A stretch of DNA of 64,000 nucleotides, from contig NZ_JONR01000007.1 of assembly GCF_000711955.1 (NCBI RefSeq), positions 124,001 through 188,000 on the forward strand, written 5' to 3'. The position numbers were made by a program, and so were the translations under genes. This document shows, piece after piece, positions 43,303 to 51,089 of this stretch (the stretch's first letter is position 1; each line of letters starts with the position of its first letter). This DNA is from Nevskia soli DSM 19509 (GTDB lineage Bacteria > Pseudomonadota > Gammaproteobacteria > Nevskiales > Nevskiaceae). The notes under the pieces are model-generated. The model saw nothing but the letters and a program-made list of their open reading frames with translations. It made no database searches and was not told the DNA's origin.

Positions 43303-43342
43303 GCATGCGAAAATGGGAATATTCCCATTCCTTCTCGCATGC
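43303..43342. promoter_or_regulatory. Two-tier palindrome overlapping the putA start
   Basis: Outer arms GCATGCGA (43303-43310) and TCGCATGC (43335-43342) enclose the perfect inner palindrome ATGGGAAT / ATTCCCAT (43313-43328). The putA ATG at 43339 lies inside the right outer arm. It can act as an operator for a dimeric regulator or as an mRNA hairpin masking the start codon. Confidence 0.6.
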
Positions 43343-46300
43343 AAATGCCCAATCCCCAACCGTCTTTCCTGTTCGCGGAGCCCCTGCCGGCGCGCACGCC
43401 GCTGCGTGCCGCGATCACCGAGCTGTACCTCGCCGACGAGACCGCCCTGGTCAACCGCCTGCTGGCCATCGCCGAACCGCCGCCCGAGCTGAGCGGCCGT
43501 ATCATCGAACAGGCCTCCGACTGGGTGCGGCGGGTGCGCCTGCTGAAGGAATCGCAGAGCGCGCTGGACGCCTTCATGCGCGAGTACGACCTGTCCTCCG
43601 AGGAAGGTGTGCTGCTGATGTGCCTGGCCGAGGCGCTCTTGCGCATCCCGGATGACGAGACGGCGGAGAAGCTGATCGCCGACAAGCTGTCCGAGGCCGA
43701 CTGGGACAAGCACCTGGGCGCCAGCGATTCGCTGTTCGTCAACGCCTCCACCTGGGGCCTGATGCTGACCGGCCGCATCGTGCGCCTGCCGCTGGAAACC
43801 CCCGGCAACTTCCGCTCGGTGTGGTCGCGCCTGATCAACCGCAGCAGCGAGCCGGTGATCCGCGTCGCGGTGCGCCGCGCCATGCGCATGATGGGTAGCC
43901 AGTTCGTCATGGGCCGCACCATCGAGGAAGCGCTGAAGCGCTCGCAGAGCCGCGACCAGCGCGCCTACCTGCATTCCTTCGACATGCTGGGTGAAGCGGC
44001 GCTGACCGCCGCCGACGCCGAGCGTTATTTCAAGTCCTACCAGGCCGCCATCGCCAGCATCGGCAGTTTCGGCAGCGATCACGCCAGCCTGCCGGTATTC
44101 CTGCGCCCGAGCATCTCGGTCAAGCTGTCGGCGCTGCATCCGCGCTACGAATACGGCAACCGCGCCCGTGTGCTGGCCGAGCTGACGCCCAAGCTGCTGA
44201 TCCTGGCGCAGGCCGCGCGCGCCCACGACATCGGGCTCACCGTCGACGCCGAGGAAGCCGACCGCCTGGAGCTGTCGCTGGACGTACTGGAGGCGGTCTA
44301 CCGCGATCACTCCCTGCGCGGCTGGGAAGGCCTGGGCCTGGCGGTGCAGGCGTTCCAGAAGCGCGGCATCGCCGTGATCGAGTGGCTCGAAGGCCTGGTG
44401 CGCGAAGTCGGCCGCCGTATGCCGGTGCGCCTGGTCAAGGGCGCTTACTGGGATACCGAGGTCAAGCGCGCCCAGGAGCAGGGCCTGCCGGGCTACCCGG
44501 TGTTCACCCGCAAGGCCAATACCGATGTGGCCTATCTGGCCTGCGCGCGCCGCCTGATCGCCGCGCGCGAACTGTTCTATCCGCAGCTGGCTACGCATAA
44601 CGCCCACACCGTGGCCGCGGTGCGCGCCTATGCCGGCAACGACCAGGGCTATGAATTCCAGCGCCTGCACGGCATGGGCGAGGCCCTGTACCAGGTGGTA
44701 CACGAGGACGCCGCCATTCCCTGCCGCGTCTACGCGCCGGTGGGCAGCCATGAGGACCTTTTGCCCTACCTGGTGCGGCGCCTGCTGGAGAACGGCGCCA
44801 ACACCTCTTTCGTCAACCGCATCTTCGACGAGGCCGTTCCCGCCGAGCAGCTGGTGGCTGATCCCGTCGCCGCGGTGAAGGCCCTGGCGGTCAAGCCCAA
44901 TCCCGCGCTGCCGCTGCCGGGCGAGCTGTATGGCGCGACGCGGCGCAACTCCGCTGGCCTCAACCTGCCGGACGAAGCCCTGCAGACCGCCTTCGCGCGC
45001 GAGCTGGCCGCGGTGCCGTCCCTGCCGCGCGCCGCTTCGCTGATCTACGACGGCGCCGTCAGCATCGGCGACGTGCGCGCCATCACCAGCCCCGCCGATC
45101 GTCACCAGGTGGTGGGCGAATGGCTGGCACTGGAGCCGGGCAAGGTGGGCGATGTGGTGGCCGCCGCCGTCGCCGCCTATCCGCGCTGGAACGCGACGCC
45201 GGTGGAAAGCCGCGCCGCCATCCTCGAGCGCGCCGCCGACCGCCTCGAAGCGCGCCGCGCCGAGTTCATGCGCCTGCTGATCCTCGAAGCCGGCAAGACC
45301 GTGCTCGACGCCCTTGCCGAAGTGCGCGAAGCGGTGGACTTCCTGCGCTACTACGCCGCCCTGGCGCGGCGCCTGCTGGCCCATGCCGAGACCCTGCCCG
45401 GGCCCACCGGCGAGCACAACGAGCTGCAGCTGCACGGCCGCGGCGTGTTCGTCTGCATCAGCCCGTGGAATTTCCCGTTGGCCATCTACACCGGCCAGAT
45501 CGCCGCCGCCCTCGTGGCCGGCAACCCGGTCATCGCCAAGCCGGCGGAACAGACCAACCTGGTCGCCGCGCAGATGGCGCAGCTGCTGCGCGATGCCGGC
45601 GTGCCCAGCTACGTCTTCCAGAACGTGCTGGGCGAGGGCAACGTCGGCGCCGAACTGGTGGCCGATCCGCGCATCGCCGGCGTCGCCTTCACCGGCTCGG
45701 TGGAAGTGGCGCAGCTGATCAACCGCAAGCTCGCCGCCCGCACCGGCCCCATCGCCACCCTGATCGCCGAGACCGGCGGCCAGAACGCGATGATCGTCGA
45801 TTCCTCGGCGCTGCCGGAGCAGGTGGTGAAGGACGCGCTGTACTCGTCCTTCTACTCCGCCGGCCAGCGCTGCTCGGCGCTGCGCGTGCTGTTCCTGCAG
45901 GAAGAGATCGCCGACAAGACCATCCACATGCTCAAGGGCGCGATGCAGGAACTGAGCATCGGCGATCCGGCCCTGCTCGCCACCGACGTCGGCCCGGTCA
46001 TCGACGAAACCGCGCGCGCGCGGCTTGCCGCACACGGCGAGGCCATCGGCAGGATCGGCAAGACCATCCACCAGCTGGCCCTGCCGGCGAGTTGTGCCCG
46101 CGGCACCTACTTCGCGCCGCTGGCGGTGGAGATCGAGAAGCTGGAACAACTCGAACAGGAACACTTCGGCCCGATCCTGCACATCGCCCGCTTCCCCGGC
46201 CGCGGCCTGGAGCGGGTGATCGAGTCGATCAACCAGTCGCAATTCGGCCTGACCCTGGGCGTGCACAGCCGCATCGAATCCACCTGGCGCAAGGTGCAGA

Positions 46301-46509
46301 CCCTGGCGCATGTCGGCAACTGCTACATCAATCGCGGCATGACCGGCGCGGTGGTCGGGGTGCAGCCGTTCGGCGGTGAGGGACTGTCCGGTACCGGGCC
46401 GAAGGCGGGTGGGCCGCATTACCTGCTGCGGTTCATCACCGAACGCACGCTGACGGTGAATACCGCAGCGGTTGGCGGCAATGCACGTCTGCTGGCTGCG
46501 TCGGGCTAA
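43339..46509 (+). CDS. putA: Bifunctional proline dehydrogenase / glutamate-5-semialdehyde dehydrogenase PutA
   Basis: The 1056-residue protein oxidises proline to glutamate at the membrane. The proline dehydrogenase barrel (residues about 90-480; LRPSISVKLSALHPRYEY, then RMPVRLVKGAYWDTEVK) binds FAD. The aldehyde dehydrogenase part (about 540-1040) has ETGGQNAMIVDSSA and the catalytic Cys845 in SAGQRCSALR. The N-terminal ribbon-helix-helix DNA-binding domain of E. coli PutA (1320 residues) is absent, so this is a minimal type without self-repression. The ATG at 43339 lies inside a palindrome, and no good ribosome-binding site precedes it. The two-component genes upstream may control it. Confidence 0.96.
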   Translation: MQMPNPQPSFLFAEPLPARTPLRAAITELYLADETALVNRLLAIAEPPPELSGRIIEQASDWVRRVRLLKESQSALDAFMREYDLSSEEGVLLMCLAEALLRIPDDETAEKLIADKLSEADWDKHLGASDSLFVNASTWGLMLTGRIVRLPLETPGNFRSVWSRLINRSSEPVIRVAVRRAMRMMGSQFVMGRTIEEALKRSQSRDQRAYLHSFDMLGEAALTAADAERYFKSYQAAIASIGSFGSDHASLPVFLRPSISVKLSALHPRYEYGNRARVLAELTPKLLILAQAARAHDIGLTVDAEEADRLELSLDVLEAVYRDHSLRGWEGLGLAVQAFQKRGIAVIEWLEGLVREVGRRMPVRLVKGAYWDTEVKRAQEQGLPGYPVFTRKANTDVAYLACARRLIAARELFYPQLATHNAHTVAAVRAYAGNDQGYEFQRLHGMGEALYQVVHEDAAIPCRVYAPVGSHEDLLPYLVRRLLENGANTSFVNRIFDEAVPAEQLVADPVAAVKALAVKPNPALPLPGELYGATRRNSAGLNLPDEALQTAFARELAAVPSLPRAASLIYDGAVSIGDVRAITSPADRHQVVGEWLALEPGKVGDVVAAAVAAYPRWNATPVESRAAILERAADRLEARRAEFMRLLILEAGKTVLDALAEVREAVDFLRYYAALARRLLAHAETLPGPTGEHNELQLHGRGVFVCISPWNFPLAIYTGQIAAALVAGNPVIAKPAEQTNLVAAQMAQLLRDAGVPSYVFQNVLGEGNVGAELVADPRIAGVAFTGSVEVAQLINRKLAARTGPIATLIAETGGQNAMIVDSSALPEQVVKDALYSSFYSAGQRCSALRVLFLQEEIADKTIHMLKGAMQELSIGDPALLATDVGPVIDETARARLAAHGEAIGRIGKTIHQLALPASCARGTYFAPLAVEIEKLEQLEQEHFGPILHIARFPGRGLERVIESINQSQFGLTLGVHSRIESTWRKVQTLAHVGNCYINRGMTGAVVGVQPFGGEGLSGTGPKAGGPHYLLRFITERTLTVNTAAVGGNARLLAASG

Positions 46510-46540
46510 AGCCCGGCTTGGTTTGACCCCCCTGCTGTTC

Positions 46541-46582
46541 CCCCTCTCCCCACGCATGTGGGGAGAGGGTCGGGGTGAGGGG
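46541..46582. repeat. CCCTCTCCCC-type palindromic repeat
   Basis: Ccctctcccca and tggggagaggg form a stem around cgcatg, followed by tcggggtgagggg. A larger composite of the same family lies at 50937-51066. Confidence 0.8.
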
Positions 46583-46720
46583 TGCTTTTCACCTGACTGA
46601 ACACCACCCTCCGTTCGCCCCGAGTGCCCGCGAAGCGGGTGTGCTTTCCCGAATGTCCCGAGTGAATCGCAAAGCGATTTGTATCGAGGGAGGGGCCAAG
46701 CGCGGACCTCTCTCCCGTCG

Positions 46721-46772
46721 TCATTCCGGCGAAAGCCGGAATCCAGGCTTCGGTGAACTTGGGTGCTGGATC
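46721..46772 (+). repeat. Dispersed repeat with cattccggcgaaagccggaa core, copy 1
   Basis: The hairpin cattccggc / gccggaatc is followed by caggcttcggtgaacttggg. An inverted copy with base changes is at 57320-57370. Confidence 0.8.
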
Positions 46773-46787
46773 AACTCGCTTTGGACG

Positions 46788-46928
46788 CTGAAACCTCCGC
46801 GTACGCGCTTGCGCGCGAGGCATTGACAGCGCTTGCTGAGAGCCCGGTTCCGCCTTGAAGGCGGGTCACTTTCTTGTCTCCAGCGACAAGAAAGTAACCA
46901 AAGAAGCGCCGCCCCGGAGCCTGCGCCC
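46788..46928 (+). repeat. Long dispersed repeat with actttcttgtc hairpin, copy 1
   Basis: Starts ctgaaac and cgcgtacgcgct, continues gcgcgcgaggcattg, ccgccttgaaggcggg, and a strong stem actttcttgtc / gacaagaaagt, then aaccaaagaa and gccgcccc. Copy 2 at 63857-64000 shares all these blocks with the middle section diverged. The unit resembles large palindromic repeats common in xanthomonads. Confidence 0.85.
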
Positions 46929-46982
46929 ATCAATCACCTGTCGGTGATTGATGGGTTCCCTGCGCTTCTCGCCCGCGGCGGG

Positions 46983-47018
46983 GTTTTCAGACAGGCCATC
47001 CCTGGCCTGTCTGAAAAC
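46983..47018. other. Perfect 15-bp hairpin in the repeat cluster
   Basis: Arms gttttcagacaggcc and ggcctgtctgaaaac surround the loop atccct. A second hairpin (catcaatcacc / ggtgattgatg, 46928-46953) lies just upstream. Confidence 0.75.
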
Positions 47019-47298
47019 GCTTCGGCATCCTGCCTCGCCTCGCGCCAAACAGGCGCGAGCCCATGTCGCCGCGGACTGCGATGCTCGGCGCAGGCAACGG
47101 GGGGAACGTCAAAAACCACGTCAAAAGCGCAAAGCAACGTCAACAGCCTAAAACAACAGCAAAAGCGGTCTGCGGCTGATTTTTAAATGGGTTTCCGTCC
47201 TTCCCGCCGGTTCAAAATGCGCTGGCACATAGCGCGCTGGCCGCATGCGTGCCAACAACAAACCTTGGCACGCATGGCACGCATGGAGAATTCGGCCC

Positions 47299-48654
47299 TC
47301 AATCCCGCTTCGGCGCTTCCACCGAATACAGCGGCCACTTGCTCGGCACGCCCTTCAGCTCATGGATGCCGCGCTCCTTGAACTTGTAGCGCGATCCGAT
47401 CAGCACGTCGCGCACGGTGCGCGACACCAGCACGTCGCCGCCGTGGGCCAGGCCGAGGACGCGGGCGCCGATGTGTACGGCGGTGCCGCCGACGCGGCCG
47501 TCCTCGCGCAGTTCGAGTTCGCCGATGTGCAGGCCGGCGCGGATCTTGATCTTGAGGTTCAGTTCCTTCAGCTCGGCGTGCAGGGCATGGGCGCAATCGA
47601 TGGCGTTGCCGGGGGTGTTGAAGATGGACAGGGCGCCGTCGCCGGCGGAGTCGACCAGGCGGCCGCCGTAGCGTTCGATCTGGCCGCGTACGACCTGGTC
47701 GTGACGGTCGAGGACCTGGCGCCAGGCGGCGTCGCCGATCTTGGCGGCGAGGCGGGTCGAGTCGACCATGTCGGTGAACAGGACCGTGGCCAGCACCCGT
47801 TCCGGCTGGCTGCCGCGGCGCTGGCCGGTGATGAATTCCTCCATCAGGCCCAGGTATTCGTCGGCGCCATCCCAGGCGAAGTCGCCGTCGCCGCCGGACA
47901 GCTCGACATACTGCGCGCCGGGGATGTGCTCGGCGATGTAGCGCGATTGCGCGGCGGTGAACAGCTTCGCCTCGCGCCGGCCCAGCACCAGCGTCGGCAC
48001 GCGCACCGTCGGCAGCACCGGGCGTGCGTCGATCCGCTGGCTTTCGCTGAGGTTTTCCACCACCTTGCGCGGCGAGGCCATGGCGCGCTGGAATTTGGCG
48101 AACCAGCGCATCACGGCCGGGTTCTGCGCCTGGCTCGGCACCCATAGCGCGGCGAATTCCTCGCTGCCCCATTTCTCGGCCACCAGCTCCAACAGCTGCT
48201 TCGCCGCCTTCGGCGAATGGCCCTGTGGATAGCCTTCGGCCTGAAGCAGGCTGGCGGTGGTGCTGCCCAGGATCAGGCCGGAGCAGCGCTGCGGGTGCTG
48301 TTCCACGAATTTCAGGATCAGCGGCCCGGCGTCCACCGTCCCGGCCAGTACCGGCGCTCTTGCGCCGGTGGCTTCGAGCACGGCGAGCAGGTCCTGCGCC
48401 CAGTGCAGGTCGATGGAGCCGCCGTCATCGGGGCGCGGGTCGGAAACGCCGGAGCCGCGCCGGTCGAAGCGGATCAGCCGGCAGAAGGAAGCGATGCGGC
48501 GGTTGATGCGCGCATAGCTCGGCTCCTCCAGCTGGAGGTCGAGATGGCTCCATAGGCCGCTGGAGAAAACCATGTCGCGCGGCCCCTCGCCGAAGACCTG
48601 GTAGGCCACGCGGTCGTTGCCGACCTTGGTGAACTTCGTTTCTGGCTGAATCAA
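47299..48654 (-). CDS. Class III adenylate/guanylate cyclase fused to a degenerate alpha/beta hydrolase domain
   Basis: The 451-residue cytosolic protein has an N-terminal alpha/beta hydrolase fold (about 1-265) and a C-terminal class III cyclase (about 287-448). The cyclase has both metal-binding aspartates, Asp295 in TVLFTDMVDSTRL and Asp339 in DSAGDGALSIF, plus the Arg of VHIGARV; the usual Asn is His, as in many related bacterial cyclases. In the hydrolase part the nucleophile elbow, usually GTSEGG in such fusions, is GTVDAG, with Val107 in place of Ser. The region of the catalytic His reads GGDGDFAW. The hydrolase fold is therefore probably a ligand sensor that controls cyclic nucleotide production. 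No effector gene is adjacent. Confidence 0.92.
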   Translation of the reverse strand: MIQPETKFTKVGNDRVAYQVFGEGPRDMVFSSGLWSHLDLQLEEPSYARINRRIASFCRLIRFDRRGSGVSDPRPDDGGSIDLHWAQDLLAVLEATGARAPVLAGTVDAGPLILKFVEQHPQRCSGLILGSTTASLLQAEGYPQGHSPKAAKQLLELVAEKWGSEEFAALWVPSQAQNPAVMRWFAKFQRAMASPRKVVENLSESQRIDARPVLPTVRVPTLVLGRREAKLFTAAQSRYIAEHIPGAQYVELSGGDGDFAWDGADEYLGLMEEFITGQRRGSQPERVLATVLFTDMVDSTRLAAKIGDAAWRQVLDRHDQVVRGQIERYGGRLVDSAGDGALSIFNTPGNAIDCAHALHAELKELNLKIKIRAGLHIGELELREDGRVGGTAVHIGARVLGLAHGGDVLVSRTVRDVLIGSRYKFKERGIHELKGVPSKWPLYSVEAPKRD

Positions 48655-48776
48655 CGGCTTTTTCTGCCTGTTTTGCTTGTTCCGTATCGTAGCTGTACGG
48701 GGCGCCGCTTGTCCCGCTGGCTTATCATTGCGCCCCGGTACCGGGCCCCAATCCGGTGCAAGAAAATCCGCCTGTC

Positions 48777-50168
48777 ATGTCCCAGCCGTCCTCCAGTCCT
48801 GTCAGCGCCGCCGTCCGCACGGAGATCCGCGCCAACCTGAAGCTGGCGCTGCCGCTGATCGCCGCGCAGCTGGCCGGTGTGGGCATGGGCGCCATCGACA
48901 CCATCTTCGCCGGGCGCCTCGGCGCGCAGGCGCTGGCGGCGGTGGCGGTGGGCGTCAATTTCAACGTCATCTTCTTCGTGCTGTTCATGGGCCTGTTCAT
49001 GGCCTGCTCGCCGGTGGTGGCGCACATGGTCGGGGCGGGGCGGCCGCAGGCGGACATCGGCGCTTTCATCCGCAAGGCGAGCCGCTTCGCCTGGATCGCC
49101 GGCGCGGTGTGGGTGCTGCTGCTGAATCTGAGCGCGGCCCCGGCCCTGCGGCAGCTCAACTTGGACCCGCGCACCACCGACCTTGCCATCACCTTCGTCC
49201 GCGCCCTGTCCGGCAGCGGCTTCGGCCTGAGCCTGTGGTTCACCCTGCGCTTTTCCGCCGAGGGCCTGGGGCAGGTGCGGCCGATCCTCTATGCGGGGCT
49301 GGTGGGCCTGCTGTGCAACGCGGTGCTGGACTGGCTGCTGCTGTTCGGCCACTTCGGCATGCCGCGCCTGGGCGCGCCGGGCTGCGGCGTCGCCACCACC
49401 GTGTCCAGCCTGGCCATGGCCGGCGTGCTGCAATGGCAGTTCGGCCGCCGCGCCGGCCTGCGCGAAGTGATGCGGGCCAGCGCCAACGGCGCCGTCTGCG
49501 CCGAGGGCGTGCGCGAGATCCTGCGCATCGGCACGCCCATCGGCCTGATCCTGCTGGCCGAGGCCGGCCTGTTCGTCACGGCGGCGATGCTGATGGCGGA
49601 GTTCGGCGACACCACCGTGGCGGCCTACCAGGTGGCGATCAACTTCGCCTCGATGGTGTTCATGATCCCGGTGGGCGTGGCCCTGGCCACCACCGTGCGC
49701 GTCGGCCATGCCGCCGGCGCCGGCCAGCACCGCACGGCGCGCTTCCGCGGCTTCGTCGGCATGGGCCTGGGACTGGCCAACGCCGCTTCCAACGCCGCCA
49801 TCATGGCGCTGTTCGGCGGCGTCATCGCGGGGTTCTACACTGCGGACGCCGGCATCGCGGCGGAAGCGACCTATTTCATGCTGCTGGCCGCCGCCTTCCA
49901 GTTCTTCGACGGCCTGCAGGCCACCGCCAACGGCGCCCTGCGCGGGGTCAAGGATACGCGCCTGCCGATGCTGATCACCCTGGTGTCCTACTGGCTGGTC
50001 GGCATGCCGGTGGCGTGGTGGCTGGCGTTCCACGGCGGCCTGGGGCCGGGCGGGCTGTGGTGGGGCCTCACCGCCGGCCTCGGCGCGGCCTCGATCGGGC
50101 TGTCGCTGCGTTACTGGCTGCAGACACGGCACGCGGCCGAGGCGAATCGATCTGAGCTTATGGCTTGA
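48777..50168 (+). CDS. MATE-family multidrug/Na+ antiporter (NorM type)
   Basis: The product has about 463 residues from the ATG at 48777 (a GTG at 48756 is an alternative). It has twelve hydrophobic segments in two homologous halves: LKLALPLIAAQLAGVGMGAIDTIFAGRLG in the first and EILRIGTPIGLILLAEAGLFV in the second, plus conserved AYQVAINFASMVFMIPVGVALA and GALRGVKDTRLPM. This is the NorM type of MATE exporter, which expels cationic drugs across the inner membrane using Na+ or H+. It stands upstream of the peroxiredoxin gene, which has its own promoter-like sequence. Confidence 0.93.
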   Translation: MSQPSSSPVSAAVRTEIRANLKLALPLIAAQLAGVGMGAIDTIFAGRLGAQALAAVAVGVNFNVIFFVLFMGLFMACSPVVAHMVGAGRPQADIGAFIRKASRFAWIAGAVWVLLLNLSAAPALRQLNLDPRTTDLAITFVRALSGSGFGLSLWFTLRFSAEGLGQVRPILYAGLVGLLCNAVLDWLLLFGHFGMPRLGAPGCGVATTVSSLAMAGVLQWQFGRRAGLREVMRASANGAVCAEGVREILRIGTPIGLILLAEAGLFVTAAMLMAEFGDTTVAAYQVAINFASMVFMIPVGVALATTVRVGHAAGAGQHRTARFRGFVGMGLGLANAASNAAIMALFGGVIAGFYTADAGIAAEATYFMLLAAAFQFFDGLQATANGALRGVKDTRLPMLITLVSYWLVGMPVAWWLAFHGGLGPGGLWWGLTAGLGAASIGLSLRYWLQTRHAAEANRSELMA

Positions 50169-50196
50169 TTAGTTCTAAGGCCGGTGCATCATAATG

Positions 50197-50250
50197 GACA
50201 TCCTGCCCAAGCCGCCGGGCATCCATGCCCGGACTGTTGAAACAAGCGGG
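50197..50250 (+). promoter_or_regulatory. Putative structured RNA element, copy 2 (peroxiredoxin leader)
   Basis: The element lies directly after a CATAAT -10-like box (50190-50195) and before the GGAGG ribosome-binding site of the peroxiredoxin gene. It has the same 5' words (gac, tcctg, ccaagc) as copy 1, then the stem ccgggc / gcccgg (50215-50220 with 50227-50232) around the loop atccat, then ggactgttgaaacaagcggg, identical to copy 1. It would form the 5' end of the mRNA. Confidence 0.55.
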
Positions 50251-50274
50251 CACCTGCCCACCGGAGGAAACAAC

Positions 50275-50910
<636 letters not shown>

Positions 50911-50936
50911 CCGGCGGCCAACGGCCGCCGACCACC

Positions 50937-51066
50937 GTCCCTCTCCCTTTGGGAGAGGGGAGGGCCGAGCGCGGAGCGCTTGGCGGGGTGAGGGCGCACT
51001 TTCCACATTGCGGCTCACTCGTTGAGTGAGTCCCTCACCCCTGCCCCTCTCCCGGAGGGAGAGGGG
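50937..51066. repeat. Composite palindromic repeat (BIME-like) between peroxiredoxin and ilvD genes
   Basis: Cctctccctttgggagaggg and, inverted, ccctctcccggagggagagg flank gggtgagggcgc and tccctcaccc. The two halves are inverted to each other and can pair over the whole length. It separates convergent genes and may also serve as a terminator. Confidence 0.85.
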
Positions 51067-51089
51067 AAAGCCCGTGTGTTTGAATCGCC

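Larger units (their letters stand above)
46510..47298. other. Repeat-rich intergenic region, no gene
   Basis: Nearly 800 bases without a convincing gene. It holds a CCCTCTCCCC-type palindrome (46541-46582), a repeat with cattccggcgaaagccgg (46721-46772), the 46788-46928 element and the hairpins at 46928-46953 and 46983-47018. Short frames exist but read as translated repeats. Confidence 0.75.

Noticed and set aside
43174..46557. A 1127-codon open frame on the minus strand opposite putA
   Set aside because: His/Gly/Gln-rich mirror of a GC-rich gene; putA has all catalytic motifs of its family.
46575..47186. Small frames in the repeat cluster that read like short conserved proteins (for example SLVTFLSLETRK)
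   Set aside because: They are translations of the dispersed repeat; the same peptide can be read from the copy at 63857-64000.
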